Shown piece after piece: positions 22,573 through 34,372 of a stretch of 64,000 bases of DNA; within the stretch, counting starts at the first letter, position 1, and the number at the start of each line of letters is the position of its first letter. The stretch comes from Perilla frutescens (taxonomy: Eukaryota > Streptophyta > Magnoliopsida > Lamiales > Lamiaceae): the NCBI GenBank assembly GCA_026008535.1, contig BRKX01000009.1, positions 33,174,501-33,238,500 on the forward strand, given 5' to 3'. Made by a program: the position numbers and the translations under genes. The notes under the pieces were generated by a model that saw only the letters and a program-made list of their open reading frames with translations, was not told the origin of the DNA and did not search any database.

Positions 22573-23490
22573 TGGAATTTCTTGTTACACTTTTTCTTAT
22601 TTCACTTTGTTGAAATTGGCCCAATAGCTCTTTTTTGTCTCTGGCCCAATTGCTTCTCATCTTCTTATTCTTTTACTTCTTGGCCCATCTCTCTAAAGCC
22701 CAAAACCCTGAACCCTAACCCGGTACCTCCCATATATATTCTTTAACCTAATCTTCCTAAATTATAACCCTAATCCGCCTACAAAAGCTGCGCCGCTCCC
22801 TATTCTCTCTCAAGCCTCACACTTGAACACTAACCCTAAATCAGCTTCCTGAGTGAGCTCCGCCTGCTTTCTCGGTGTCTCTGGCCGGATTCCTGTTGTT
22901 GGACTCCTGTTTGGCCTGTGAGTTGAGAAGACAGAAAGCTATTGTGAGCTGAGCTAGCCTGTGAGAGCTTCCAGCCTATCATTTCACCATCCCCTTGTGG
23001 TCTAGGTCTGATCTGTCGCCGGAATCACCATAGCCGTCGTCCGTGGGAAAATCTGAGCCCATTTGTGTCTTCAAGACACATTTTCCCACCTTTCAACTCT
23101 CTGTTTTCTTAATCTCTTGTGTTTTTTACTTTAGTTCTTCATTTCTCTGTCATAGTTGCTTTATTTAGCTTAAATCTAACGGTTGTTTGGCCTGTGATTG
23201 CAGATCTGGTCCACTCGCTCAAAGCCTGTGAAGAACTCTTCAAGATCTGAAGTCTGAGGCTACTCTAGCTGCTGAGCAGCAGTGAAGAGAACCGCTGAGG
23301 CCGGAAAACAAGTGGTGAACCCCCAGCCGGGCCCGATACCACAACACACTTCGTGTTCATTATCAAATTCGTAATTTTAAAAATATTTATTATAAAATAA
23401 AAATTAATTATAACATAAATAATCATAGTCAACAGTTATCAACAAAAAAATAAATTAAAAATTTATAAAATATAGAAATAGTGTGGGATT
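22573..23490. mobile_element. MITE family A copy split by a solo LTR
   Basis: The left piece 22573-22607 begins GGAATTTCTTGTTACACT. The right piece resumes at 23352 with CGTGTTCATTATCAAAT and continues through the family interior to about 23480. The pieces join cleanly when the solo LTR and one target duplication are removed. Confidence 0.75.
22608..23346 (+). mobile_element. Solo LTR of the head-to-head copia family
   Basis: It is 739 bp, starts TGTTGAAATTGGCC and ends ACCACAACA, flanked by the perfect 5-bp duplication CACTT (22603-22607 and 23347-23351). It resembles the LTRs at 58294-59033 (740 bp) and 59628-59873, including CTCAAGCCTCACAC and AACCCTAACCC stretches. It arose by recombination between LTRs of a complete element. 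Confidence 0.9.
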
Positions 23491-24750
23491 TGATGGTTTA
23501 GTCTTTCGTAAATATCAAGGCAGAACAAGAGAATGATGGTTATTTTGCCCAAACCTTTAAAAATGGTGATGTCAGCAATTAAAAGAATCTTAAAAACTTT
23601 AACACTCGTAACTTGCTCATTTCTAATCCAATTGACGCGACAAAAATATCAAGTTAAAAATCTCTTCATGCTCTTTCATTTAGGATGTCGAAATGCCATA
23701 TTTAGATGAAAAATATGAATTAAAAATGGAAAGATATATTTATGTGCAATATTCCAATTGTAAATGATTTCGTTAGCTTATAATAATGATTCATCATCAT
23801 TATGATAATGTATGCTGACGAAGCATTTGTCATATATATGCTAACATAATATATTCATTGTGCTAATGAAGCTTTATCATAATGCTATTGTAGTACAGTA
23901 CTTATATTGATTTATTAAGGTTTAATCAATCTCAATTAAGGTTTATTCCATTTAATTGTGATTAATGCTTATTTTTTTTGAATTTGATTTTCTTTTTTTA
24001 ATTCCTAATTGATTATTTGGTTTTATTTCATCCAATTATGATTTATAACGTATATATGCTGACAAACTATTGTCATGGTGTATTTATAGTACTGATGAAA
24101 TAAGATCATAGTGTATATGTAGTACGTACATATTATTATTATGCTTTATTCCGATTCATCTAGGGTTTACAACATCTAATTAAGTTTTATTTCATCCAAT
24201 TAAGATTTCCACCATCCAACTAGGATTTATTAAATCAGATTAGATTTATAATTATTTCTTAGAAAATAATTTTTCGTTAACAATTATATATTGGAATGTA
24301 TTTACTTAAAAAATAGGTTATTGATTGAACGTTGGAGAGATTTTTGTATCGTAGTCCTGCTCAGTGTAATTTTAAGAATTTTACCAATGAAAAAGGGCAA
24401 TGTTAATTTTTGTCCGAAACGACTGCTTAGCTTTAATTTGTTTGATTTTATATACAGCATTGGAAGAAAGCTAACTGACAATTATCCCTTCAAAGTTCAA
24501 ATTTGAAAGGGGAAAAAAAACTTCTGCTCAAATTGTTTGCCAATTCAGCATATAGCCGCTCTCTAAACTTTGTCATATCCAAGTCGTGTTGAATTTTCCC
24601 CGCTTAAAGAACTAACTTCATAATAACAAAGGTAACAAAAATTACAGATTTTTTACTAGGCAAATTAAACTCTACTATCAAGCTGTGACAGCCTCTATTT
24701 TACACTATTTATATTGAATAACATGATAAAACTGTATATAATATACATGG
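23491..24750. other. Intergenic stretch, nothing recognised
   Basis: AT-rich, with repeated ATTAAGGTTTATTCCA / ATTAAGATTTCC motifs at 23930-24240. No gene or terminal repeats were seen. Confidence 0.4.
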
Positions 24751-24756
24751 CAAAAA

Positions 24757-24781
24757 CTTGGGTACACCAGGTGTACCCAAG
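24757..24781. repeat. Perfect 25-bp palindrome
   Basis: Two 12-bp arms, CTTGGGTACACC and its exact complement, surround a single A. This could be a transposon end structure or a hairpin. No Helitron CTRR end follows. Confidence 0.8.
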
Positions 24782-24953
24782 CTTTTCCGTAACATTACTG
24801 TTCATAATGAGACATAAATAATTATATTATGTAAGAAAGGAATAAAATTTTAATTTAAATGCATGATATATGTCCTGAAAATAGCACATAATGCAAAAAT
24901 TGTATAACATATTTTATCTTTAAAAAAAACAAATAACTTAGTATTCCCTTCGT

Positions 24954-25031
24954 CCCAATAGCAAGGTCCCCATTTTTATTATTTACTATCTCTATTTTAA
25001 TAGAAGGGAGACCTTGTTATTGGGACGGAAG
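24954..25031. mobile_element. Stowaway-like MITE
   Basis: The ends are inverted (TTCCCTTCGTCCCAATAGCA and TTATTGGGACGGAAG) with TA on both sides. This matches the CTCCCTCCGTCCC type of Tc1/mariner MITE. It is about 80 bp and has no coding capacity. Confidence 0.8.
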
Positions 25032-25833
25032 TAATAGTATTTATACAATTTTGAGCGTTCATTTATTTGAAAAAATTGACAGTTGGGTAGCATAGTCTTT
25101 ACCGTTATTGGAGACTATAAGGTTTAAATTGATATAGCATTAATGGTTTTGGAGTGAAATTTAAAAAATTTCACCTACAATCACACATAAGACGGTGTTA
25201 GCAGCCAGTAGGATCCGAGTTTTATAATAATGAACGTGATTTTATCTCGATCATTAATGCGAATCTTTTTAGCAAAAAAAATGAGAGAAACCTACAACCA
25301 CTACCTAAGGTTTTGATCTGGACAAACTTCAATTTACTCTTGTGTAATAGTCTATAAACCGTGTAATGATCAATTGCATTAGAAAAAATTATATGCGACA
25401 GACTTGACCCAATAAAATATTTGTGTGATTCGAAGTTGTGATGGACACACACACACACAGATATATGTGAATGCAAATGTGAGTTAATTTCACTTTTGAT
25501 CTCATTAAAATAGAGTAAAAAATACTTAACGGCAGTTAAATTTTGAAATCAAAACCGTCGAGACATATCATTTTGGACCAAAAACATCGCAAATTAAACT
25601 TGAGACATAAAAATTGAGACTAAAAGTATTTTGATCATATTTTAATAAAATCAAAATAAAAATTTACTCTGCAAATGCGTATGCATACGTTTCAAAGAGC
25701 GACGAGTAATACACTCAATATATTTAAGCAGCCATAGTCATTAATAAATTAAAACTGGTCGCTAAAAGATACTCTAATAATTTTATTTCTAATTTTGCCT
25801 TCACCAATAACCAGTGATTGAGTGAGAGAGGGG
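25032..25833. other. Intergenic stretch, nothing recognised
   Basis: No supported ORF. It contains a (CA)n run at about 25445-25460. Confidence 0.35.
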
Positions 25834-26672
25834 ACGAGGCCAGGGGCCACCTGGTCCCCTTGAAATTTAAAATAAAAACAAAAATGTAACGAGTGTTTTT
25901 GTAATTTCCTAAAAAATCTTAAAAATATATAAAAAATTTATTTGTTCATGGCGACATATATACACTTGAAACAAATAAATTCATTTTATGTTCTGTTTGT
26001 TTTAATTTTGATAATTAATTATATTTTACAGTTATCACTTTGTTTTTATTACGTGAATTATGATAATAGTGTTGTTAATTAATAATTTGATTAAACATCA
26101 TACTTCTTCTTAGGTTTTAGAGAACTGAATTGAGTTGTGATTAATTTTTCTATTTTAATTTTTATTATTTAGATTATTAAGACATATTGATATTTGACTG
26201 TAAAATATTAAAAATTCTTGCATAATTACAAGCTTAAGTTTAATTATTCATTATTTAATTTTTGTATATTTTCACTTAAATAAATTTAATTCATTCCACA
26301 TCCAAAATTTAATTGCTCTTTTTTTTCCTTGTCAAAATTAGTTTAAATTTATAACAAACTCACTTAAACTTAAATTTGATGTAATTTTTATGTAATTTTA
26401 GATGTTTTCCCTTTTTCTCTCCAACATTTAATATTGTACTTGTATAATGATTTCAAATTAAGTATGAAGAATATAAGTAAAATGTAACCGGACAATTTTA
26501 GTATTGGTATTTGAATGCTAAAATATAATTGAGTTAGCATATAACTACTTTAACAAATTAAGTTGGAATTAACATATAATTTTATTTTCAAAATAGTATG
26601 CAATATCTTTCATTTTATATTACTACAGGTATTAATTTTAGTTCCCCCGACCTAAAACTCTGGCTCCGTCAC
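25834..26672. mobile_element. Possible DNA-transposon remnant
   Basis: GACGAGGCCAGGGG near the left end and CTCTGGCTCCGTCACTG at the right end are roughly inverted. The interior is AT-rich and non-coding. The ends are short and imperfect, so the call is weak. Confidence 0.35.
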
Positions 26673-27060
26673 TGCCAATAACGCGGTTCTTTTTCGTTTA
26701 ATTATTTTAATTCAATGACAAGATAAGCATCGCTGTCATTTATAATGACAGCGCATCTATTTTCCACAATTACTTGTATGTGTGTATATATGTCATATGT
26801 GCATGAGGCTCTCCATCTCAATTTTCACACCTCAAGCATTGCATTTCAAAGGTTTGTACACAATCTCTCAATCTCCTTTTTTTTTCTCCATTTTTTTCCC
26901 CATCACTTGTAGATGGAAAAACATGGGAGAGTTCTCTCTGTTTTTTAGGGTTTTCTTCAAATTTATTGGGGTATTTTTTTTTTATTATTATTTTTTGTGC
27001 TCATTTTTCTGCAATTTTAAGTTGGTAAGATTTTCTTGCATGCACAGGCAAAGCATATAG

Positions 27061-28416
27061 ATGGAGTTTCCGCAGGCGCAAGCAATTGACGAGAGGCTGA
27101 GAAATAAGCCACCTCGTATTCCTAGGTTTGTCGAAAGCAACAACATTAATCCAATCACAAATGAGATTGAATTAATGAAGTTGCCATTGCTCTTCTCTTC
27201 TCAAATTCAGCCCACTGCGTTTTTCTTGCCTCCACCAGAAACTCGAAGCGCAACTATCAATCTCGACAAAGCTATCGAGTTTGAACTCAAACATGGCCGC
27301 AAATTGGACCCCCAAATGGACCGAAAGAAGCTGAGAAGGTGACGCATATATATAATATATACACACATATATCGACTTAATTCATCTCAATTTTTGTTTT
27401 GCCGCATGATTTTATGCAGAATTTGGTTATAATCTCTAGATTTATTTCCTAGGACCGTGTCGAACAGGATATCTGCGCAGAAATCCAGATTGAGAAAAGC
27501 TCAGTACATTCACGACATGGAAAGGAAGGTGAATGAGCTAGAGGTACGTAGGTCATTTATTTGAATTAATTATTTAAATAGATTCAAGAAACATAGAAGT
27601 AGAATAAAAAAAGAAAGCTTTGAATTTGGGTGTAAATGCACACAGATCTATATGTTATACAACTTGTAAAATCTATTAGTTTTTGTTCCATTTTTTTTAA
27701 TTTTAATTTATTGTACTTTAATTAAATTTTAAAATTATTAATTAGAGTTTATTCTACGATTTATAATTCTTTTTTAGTATTTAATTTTAAGTTTTTAGTT
27801 AATAATTAGTTATTAATTAGTGTTGATAATTTGATAATTCAGATTTAAAAAAAAATTAATTTGTTGATAAACGTCGAATGTTGTTCATTATGCAATAATC
27901 AATTTTTATATATTTTTATAATAATCAATATCAAAATTATATAATAATAATAATAAAAAAATGTAACATGAAATTTAAACTGATATAAATGTGCAGGAAA
28001 CGTTAACATATCTGGAGGAAAAATCGGCGAGGTGGCTAGAGAAGAGGAGACTACTGAAGGTGCAAAACGAAACACTCCATCATCTCCTCGCGATTCGTCA
28101 GAATCAAGCAAACCAAGCTCAAAGTAATTACATTAATCAAACACATGCATCTTTTTAAAATCTTATTTCATTAATTATAACATGATTATCCGTAGATTAT
28201 ATATATAATTAATCTGGATTAATGAATGTGGCAGTGGTTTTCGAGAAGAATAAGGCTGAAGTGAACAGGCTTAGAGAAGTGGAGAAAGCTTTGTTGAGGA
28301 TGAGTCTGAATGATGGTGGTTTGAGTTCGAGCAACTGCAGTGGATTCTTTGAAGATGATGAGCAAGTTGGTTTAGGAATGGATGGACAAGTTCCATTTCT
28401 CAACTTTGATGCCTAA
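27061..28416 (+). CDS. bZIP transcription factor, four exons (group E-like)
   Basis: The exons are 27061-27338, 27453-27543, 27997-28123 and 28235-28416 (TAA). All junctions are GT-AG and the phases fit (2, 0, 1), giving 225 residues. The basic region spans about residues 86-110 (DRKKLRRTVSNRISAQKSR) with N97-x7-R105. LRKAQYIHDMERKVNELE then leads into the zipper over residues ~113-150. The pattern QYI..MER.V..LE and the R-LL-x3-N-x2-L segment resemble plant bZIP34/61-type proteins. It should bind DNA as a dimer in the nucleus. The N-terminus is short and has no recognised domain; the C-terminus is acidic. A 5'-UTR intron with acceptor TGCACAG just before GCAAAGCATATAG-ATG is possible. The third and longest part of intron 2 contains a MITE family A copy. 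The gene looks intact. Confidence 0.87.
27725..27985. mobile_element. MITE family A copy in bZIP intron 2
   Basis: It carries the inverted interior of the family (TTTTTTAGTATTTAATTTTA, GTTAATAATTAGTTATT) and an end-like AAAATGTAACATGAAATTT. It ends about 10 bp before the splice acceptor of exon 3. Confidence 0.55.
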
Positions 28417-28746
28417 ATTAAGGCATTTTCCAAATTGAACCTTTAATTTTATTTTCTAAAACAATATTATTTCTATGAATTTACATTTGAATGTTATTGT
28501 TGTTTAATTTGCTCAGTTTTACATCTATTTAATGTTTGTTGAATGATAGTAAATCTTAATTAATGCTATCATAATAAGGTAGTAATTAGTAAATATAAGT
28601 AAAATATAGTGTCTAGTTATGTTATTGTTTGCTTCACAATAAATTAAGTTATATGATAAGTGAAAATAAGATAGGAATGGATGAGTTTTGGTTTTCCCGC
28701 TCTTACTAAAGGAAAGGAAAAACCTTGTGGTTGGGGAAATTCTTAC

Positions 28747-28861
28747 ATACATGTTGGGGTACTACCCCAACATCTAATACACTTCAATAATTAATTATTA
28801 TCCATCACGTATTATTTTTTAAATGGTGTATTAGATATTGAGGTAGTACCCCAACATGTAT
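28747..28861. mobile_element. 115-bp MITE with ~35-bp inverted ends
   Basis: The left arm ATACATGTTGGGGTACTACC and onward to CTAATACAC is repeated in inverse at 28827-28861 with three mismatches. Each arm also contains a near-palindrome around GGGGTACTACCCC. It lies about 330 bp behind the bZIP stop codon. Confidence 0.75.
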
Positions 28862-29639
28862 ATAAGAACTTCCCACAGTCAGGATAGGAATCTGGGGTGG
28901 CAGTGGGGCCGCTCAATGATTTCTCATTTTTTATTGGATAAATGTGCAAATTTACCCCCTCTAATGTTTATCCGTCGAGGTTAATCCCTTTCTAATACTT
29001 TTTTTTGGAGCAATTATTACTCCAGAAAGTGCAGATCCTCCAAAAGTTACGAGATGTTTAGTTTTATTTTCAACTTCAATTTTCAGTTCAATTTAAGAAG
29101 TGTATTGATTTTTGAAAAAATATAGTAATTGTGTTATGATAAATGATTTAATGTTTATACTTATAGGTGTGGAAAACAGAAATATGTTTGTTTGATGATT
29201 GTTTTCAAGTTAAATATGTGGTTGAGATGAAAAGATAAATATTTGTGTGGTTGTGATGAATTGATTGATATTTAAATGATGGGTTCCACTCTAATTATAT
29301 ATAGATGATATATGATTGTAAAAATTGAAAATTGAAAATGAAATTGAGTAAAACAAATACATTTTTAATGTTTTGAATAGTAAAATGTTGAAAATTTCTA
29401 TTTGGAAATAAAATTAAACAAGCTCTTATTTTTTTGGTGCAAAACTTCCCATGGCAATGGAGCAATATAATTAATGTCTTTTTTTTAATGTTGTATAGAA
29501 TTTGAGCTAATTTATTACTTATTTTGACAATAGATTGATGTATAAATTTCTAGATAAAAAACTTAGATACATTTAAGAAAAAGGGTTTATGATAAATTCA
29601 AATGATAAAAAAAATATGCAAAATTTTCATAAATTCCAT
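28862..29639. other. Intergenic stretch, nothing recognised
   Basis: AT-rich sequence without a supported ORF or repeat structure. Confidence 0.35.
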
Positions 29640-29640
29640 T

Positions 29641-29786
29641 AGAAATAAATAATATTAGATTTAGTCCTGTACATATTATTTGTGCCTATAATCAAGGAAA
29701 ATTATACAAAATTTAGAAATAAATAATATTAGATTTAGTCCTGTACATATTATTTGTGCCTATAATCAAGGAAAATTATACAAAAT
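29641..29786. repeat. Perfect tandem duplication, 74-bp unit
   Basis: AGAAATAAATAATATTAGAT begins at 29641 and 29715 and the copies are identical through AAAATTATACAAAAT. This is a recent slippage or end-joining duplication, or an assembly artefact. Confidence 0.85.
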
Positions 29787-29922
29787 GAACATATTTTATT
29801 TAGGAAAAAATATTGGTGGGGTGCGGGGCATATTTTGGAAAATTTTAGTGTGGGTAAGTTAAATTGCATCAAAAACAATGTTAAGGGGAATCCATCTCTC
29901 ATGATATACATGGGAGGGAAGC

Positions 29923-30841
29923 TTCGATCCTACCACCTAGTGTATTGCATCTTCACATGAGATTTTGACAAGTGTTTTTAAACTGAACAGATACTTCACA
30001 CGTGAATTTGAGATTTATATATAGACACTATTTTTGCTTTAGCCAAATTAATTCATCACGCCATATCTTTTCTGCCTTTGACTTCTCCGATGTTCTTACA
30101 ACATCGTCAGTCGTGTAGCAAAAAGCCGCCTCTCCTTTTCCTAGTTGAACACTCAAGTTCTTGTATACTCACATCTTCTCATTGAGCACCTTGCATTTGA
30201 GCATCTGTGAAGCTACTGAAAAAAATGGCAAGACGAAACACATTCCTACGACCTCCATTTAAGCATTTAAGATGCCGCTGGAAAAAATTCCGACAACCAT
30301 TAAGGGGCGGGAAAGGAGAGGGGAAAGAATAAACTTCAATTCTTGGCCTTCTTATAAATCACCCACTCACCCCATTTGAGTTTTATAAATTGCTTCCCAA
30401 ATGTCAATGTTGTTATGTGCAGGAACACCATTCACGCACCCTAAAAGTTTTTCCCTTATTTTCAGCCAATAATTTGTGAAGTAGATAGAGGGCGGGAGTA
30501 CTGGGTTTAGTGCAGTCCTTGAAAATGGACTCAACCATGATAGTAACCTCATCCTCCTAACTAGAGCGAAGGGAATCATAGAAGAGGAGAGTCGACCCTT
30601 TCATTCAAGCATTTAAGAAGTTGCCGGAAAAAAATCCGATAATTTTTTCCGACGACCTGCCGTTGCTAGGCGGAAAAGTGGAGGGAGAGAAAAAGAACGA
30701 CAATTAAGCAGCAATTGGTCCGATGTGGAAGAACTAAGGAAATGGTGGATGGGGGTAGGAAAAGACAATAGGAGTGGAGATAAGAAAAAAAAAAGGTTGG
30801 CAATATCCAGGAGATGCAATGCACTAGGTGGTAGGGTCGAA
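29923..30841. mobile_element. 919-bp element with 30-bp inverted ends
   Basis: The left end 29923-29952 (TTCGATCCTACCACCTAGTG...) and the right end 30812-30841 are inverted copies with 2 mismatches in 30. Inside, a CATTTAAGA-GCCG-TGGAAAAAA-TCCGA motif occurs twice (about 30258 and 30608). No transposase is seen. The family is unknown. Confidence 0.6.
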
Positions 30842-30908
30842 TTTACCACATCAAGGGTGTGCATCTTTTTCCTATATTATTTATAATTAAATTAATAGTT
30901 TTAATTTA

Positions 30909-31021
30909 TTTTTATTTTTATTTTTTTTACTCACACACCCGACTTGTGGTATTGAAGAGATTCGAACGATCTTTGGTCTCCAAGCAACCTCACTTCACCA
31001 CTAGGCCATCTCCACCGGGAC
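30909..31021 (-). mobile_element. Short tRNA-derived SINE with 13-bp target duplication
   Basis: It is 113 bp, minus strand, flanked by TAGTTTTAATTTA at 30896-30908 and 31022-31034. The T-rich left edge is a poly(A) tail on the element strand. Its head carries A-box-like TGGCCTAGTGG and B-box-like GTTCGAATC. It is shorter than, and different from, the SINE family at 19806 and 31555. Confidence 0.87.
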
Positions 31022-31049
31022 TAGTTTTAATTTACTTACCTAAATAAAA

Positions 31050-31417
31050 TACTACAAAAAAAGGTCTTTAGAGACAAGATTATTAGCGATGACAAATGTC
31101 GTCACTAATACTAGACTTTTAGTAACGACATGTCGTTTCTAATTATCACATGTCATCTCTAATAAAATTTTTATGATAACATTGTTGTCACTTAAAAATA
31201 TTTTTTGTGACGACATCACGTCGTCGCAAATAGAGCGTCCCTAAAAGCCAAATAAATTAAAAATTATTTTAAGTGACAACATTGTCGTCACAAAAAATGC
31301 CATTAGAAATGACATGCAATTATTAGAGAGGATATGTTGTTACTAAAGTCTATTAATAGTGACAACATTTGTCGTCGCTAATAATATTGTCACTAAAGAC
31401 CATTTTTTTTTGTAATG
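31050..31417. mobile_element. CACTA-type mini-element with 3-bp duplication
   Basis: The ends TACTACAAAAAAAGGTCTTT and GACCATTTTTTTTTGTAATG are inverted and match the plant CACTACAA(G)AAAA terminus. AAA flanks both sides (31047-31049, 31418-31420). The 368-bp interior is filled with TGTCGTCAC / GTGACAAC subterminal repeats in both orientations. Confidence 0.82.
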
Positions 31418-31554
31418 AAATGTCATATATAGTTAGTTAACTGAAATATAAAATTTACTAATTATCCTGTAATCTAACAAATTAATGTTTGATGATTTCT
31501 CCAAGAAAATCAAACACACACACATAGTATAATGGTCAGGTAGGGAAAAAATCA

Positions 31555-31776
31555 ATTTTTTTTATGTCAAGGGTAACCTGCAGTCGTTATCGAGGTGCGC
31601 ACTGGGTAAACCTCGTTCCTGTGTAATAGCTTATAAACCACATAGGAGAGGTAAACCACACTTGGCAGGCTAGGTGTGACAGGCTCACACCAAATGGCGT
31701 TGGTGGTGGGATTCAAACATGAGACCTTTGACCTCAAGATAACACCACTCCACCACTAGGCCATTCCCAAGAGGAC
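31555..31776 (-). mobile_element. tRNA-derived SINE, same family as 19806-20031
   Basis: On the minus strand it reads CTCTTGGGAATGGCCTAGTG (head), the body GTGTGAGCCTGTCACACCTA and GTGGTTTACCTC, and a tail CCCTTGACAT plus poly(A). It matches the SINE at 19806 along its length with many point differences. No convincing target duplication was found. Confidence 0.8.
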
Positions 31777-32952
31777 AGTTTTAGCTAATTCTTTTTAAAT
31801 TATCAAGTAGTATACCACATGTGCATCTGCATTGCATTGCACAATAAATGTGTTTATATCGATTAAATTATAAATTACTTATGTATTTTTTAGGGTTGAA
31901 GAAATCGGGTTAGACGGTCTCCTCGCCCTCGGCCTTTTAGATGACCCCTATCCATGTAGGAAACACCCAAATCGGGTGTAAATTTGAGGAGGCCAAATCC
32001 TCACCACCTAGGCGGTCTCGGCAACAATTAATTAGCCAATTTGGCATGATCAATTTTTATCATTTTTTTAATTTTTTAGTTCAAAATGTGACCAAATAAA
32101 AAATTTGAGATTTTCAACCCCCTTTAGACAACAACCTATATCCCAATAATCTAGAATCAATGTGGGATGTAGGAAAATTGGAAAAAAAATCGCATAAATA
32201 ATTTGAGATTTCAATTTAAAGTTACCCACTCTTTCTATTCTTTTATACAACAATCTACATATCTATTTTTCAATCAACAACTGATGGATGTAGGAAAGGT
32301 TGAAAAATGAATTTGAGCTTTTATACAACAACGCACATCTCAATTTTCACTATACAATCGATATGGGATGTAGGGTAGAGGAAACATGAATATGTAAATA
32401 TCAATATGTGATAATATATTATAAAACAATAAAAATGTCTAGATTCTGCCTAGGACCCGTCTAAGCAACCTAAATAAATCGTTATATGTTATTACATGTA
32501 ACTTTATGAACCCACCCATAGGAAAACAAAATGTCATGGTCCTGATGATTGATATGTAAGTTTAGAGCTTCACAAATCTATACTAATATATTAAAATGGA
32601 GTCGTGAGAAAATAATTTTCCGCTATAAATTGGTTGTATAATTTAGAAATTCAGAAAATGGAAGCAGTTTCAACTGATGCGAGGAGGTGAAAAAACTATT
32701 GCAATCAGTTTGAGTAGCGGTTTTCTGTTTCATGATTATACATCATCGTGAGAGAGACTTAAAAGAATAAGAATGGATTATGGTGGTTGCATGTGAAGAT
32801 CGAGCCCTATCATCATATGAGATTAGTGCCTTTTTTTTTTACATCACATCAAAATTTGATTATTTTCATCACTTGTGTTTACTACATTTTTCATGGAGGG
32901 TGCTGAAAGAAACAGAGGAAGTTAATTCCATCTTGCTGCAGGGATCTACAGT
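31777..32952. other. Intergenic, diffuse transposon remnants
   Basis: 31890-32020 has repeated GGCGGTCTC / GGAGGCC motifs. 32070-32370 has three degenerate copies of a segment with TACAACAA-C and GGATGTAGG. No gene was seen. Confidence 0.4.
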
Positions 32953-32957
32953 ATAAC

Positions 32958-34372
32958 TGATGCACTATTTATTATGCACTAAACTGCAACTAACACAGGA
33001 CAATGGAATATAGCAAGCGAATCGAGTATCGTATCCACAGGGACTGAATATTTGATAATACTGAGTACTAAACTAACAATTCTCTATTATCCAGGCTACC
33101 AATTTATGGGTTTACTAAAACTAGGCACAAATTTAAATGAAATAATAGAAAATAACGAGAGCTAAATAAATGCAAGGAAATAAACTAAGCAAATAATCAA
33201 ACTCAATCAATTAATGAAATACTAATCCTAGGGAATGCAATACGTACACATGTCTCGTCTATGTTTTAATTCAATTCTAATAATTTCCAATTTTAATCTG
33301 ATTATTGGCGAGGAATCATAAATATATTTACCTATCTCCGCCAGGTCTCAAGGTAAATGTAGATTAATAAATTACCTATCACTTTCGTCTCTAGGATAAT
33401 TTACTAACTCCTGATTGATCAACAGATTAAATCCCCTAAAGATTTCATGGAACGTGTATCAAAGTGTTCAATTAATCCCACTAATTAATTATGTCCATCA
33501 GGACTCAAATTAACTAGCTAGCATGCATCAATTATGATCAGTAATCAAGCATGAAATCAAAAGCACTTGAACATTTGAACACAATAATCGGAAGGGAAAA
33601 ATAACAAGATTAAATTAAACACATAGCGTCAACACGCTTTGCAAACCCTAGAATTAATGAAAGGACTACTCACTCATAATTAAAACCATGGAAATAATGA
33701 AAATAAGAATAATCATAAACATAATATAAACGTACGATAGATTAGAAAAACCAGAATGACGATTCGTTGATTAAAACTTGAATTCTTCAATGTTGAATAT
33801 TGCAGGAAAACCTCGAATGTAAAATAAAATTAGGAACTCTAAAATAATGAATAATGTGTGTGAAAAACGTCCAAAATAATCCTATTTATACTAGGTATCG
33901 AAAATCCGAGCCGAAAGATGAGTTTGTGGGCCGAAAACAACCCCGAGGGACAATTCCCGTCGATGCTGCCGACCCATAAGTGAGGCCGCCCCGCCGATCG
34001 GCGGCCAGATCGGCGGATTTCTCTGTCGGAATCCACCAAGCTATTGCACTTGGGCCGCAGACCGGCGGCTAGATCGGTGGGTTTCTGCGCGCCTCCACTG
34101 TTTTGCTCTGTTCTCACTCGTTTCTTGTCCGATTGACCCGATTCAAGTTGCGTTGCGACCCTATCTTGATCCTCTATCTTTCTAGCAACACTTCTCTTTG
34201 AATTGGATCTCAAATAATTCCCTATTTCAACTCAAACTTCTACAAGAAACAACAAAACATCAATGTGCACATGGAAACTCGAAACTAGTATAAAAACTCA
34301 ACCAACGCATGCATTCATCTTTAAATATGATCCATAAGACTACTCAAATGCATGTAAAAGCCATATTTATCA
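32958..34372 (-). repeat. 3' LTR of the Athila-type element
   Basis: On the plus strand it starts TGATGCACTATTTATT and ends TTTATCA. On the element strand a TATAAATAGG promoter motif lies at about 33888-33898. The LTR contains an open frame of about 124 codons (33839-34213), also present in the other LTR, that looks non-coding. Confidence 0.9.

Noticed and set aside
24757..24781. Perfect palindrome as a Helitron 3' end
   Set aside because: No CTRR end follows the hairpin on either strand and no TC start was found at a plausible distance.
25445..25462. (CA)n microsatellite
   Set aside because: It is very short and ordinary in plant intergenic DNA.
27899..28403. Antisense open frames across the bZIP exons
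   Set aside because: The plus-strand exons have consistent splice phases and a clear bZIP domain, while the antisense frames have none.
31050..31417. Repeated TGTCGTCAC units as a CRISPR-like array
   Set aside because: The units are irregular, occur in both orientations and lie inside CACTA-type inverted ends. They are subterminal transposase sites.
33839..34213. 124-codon open frame present in both Athila LTRs (also 39356-39742)
   Set aside because: It is shared because the LTRs are copies of one another. It has no known domain and differs in length between the copies.
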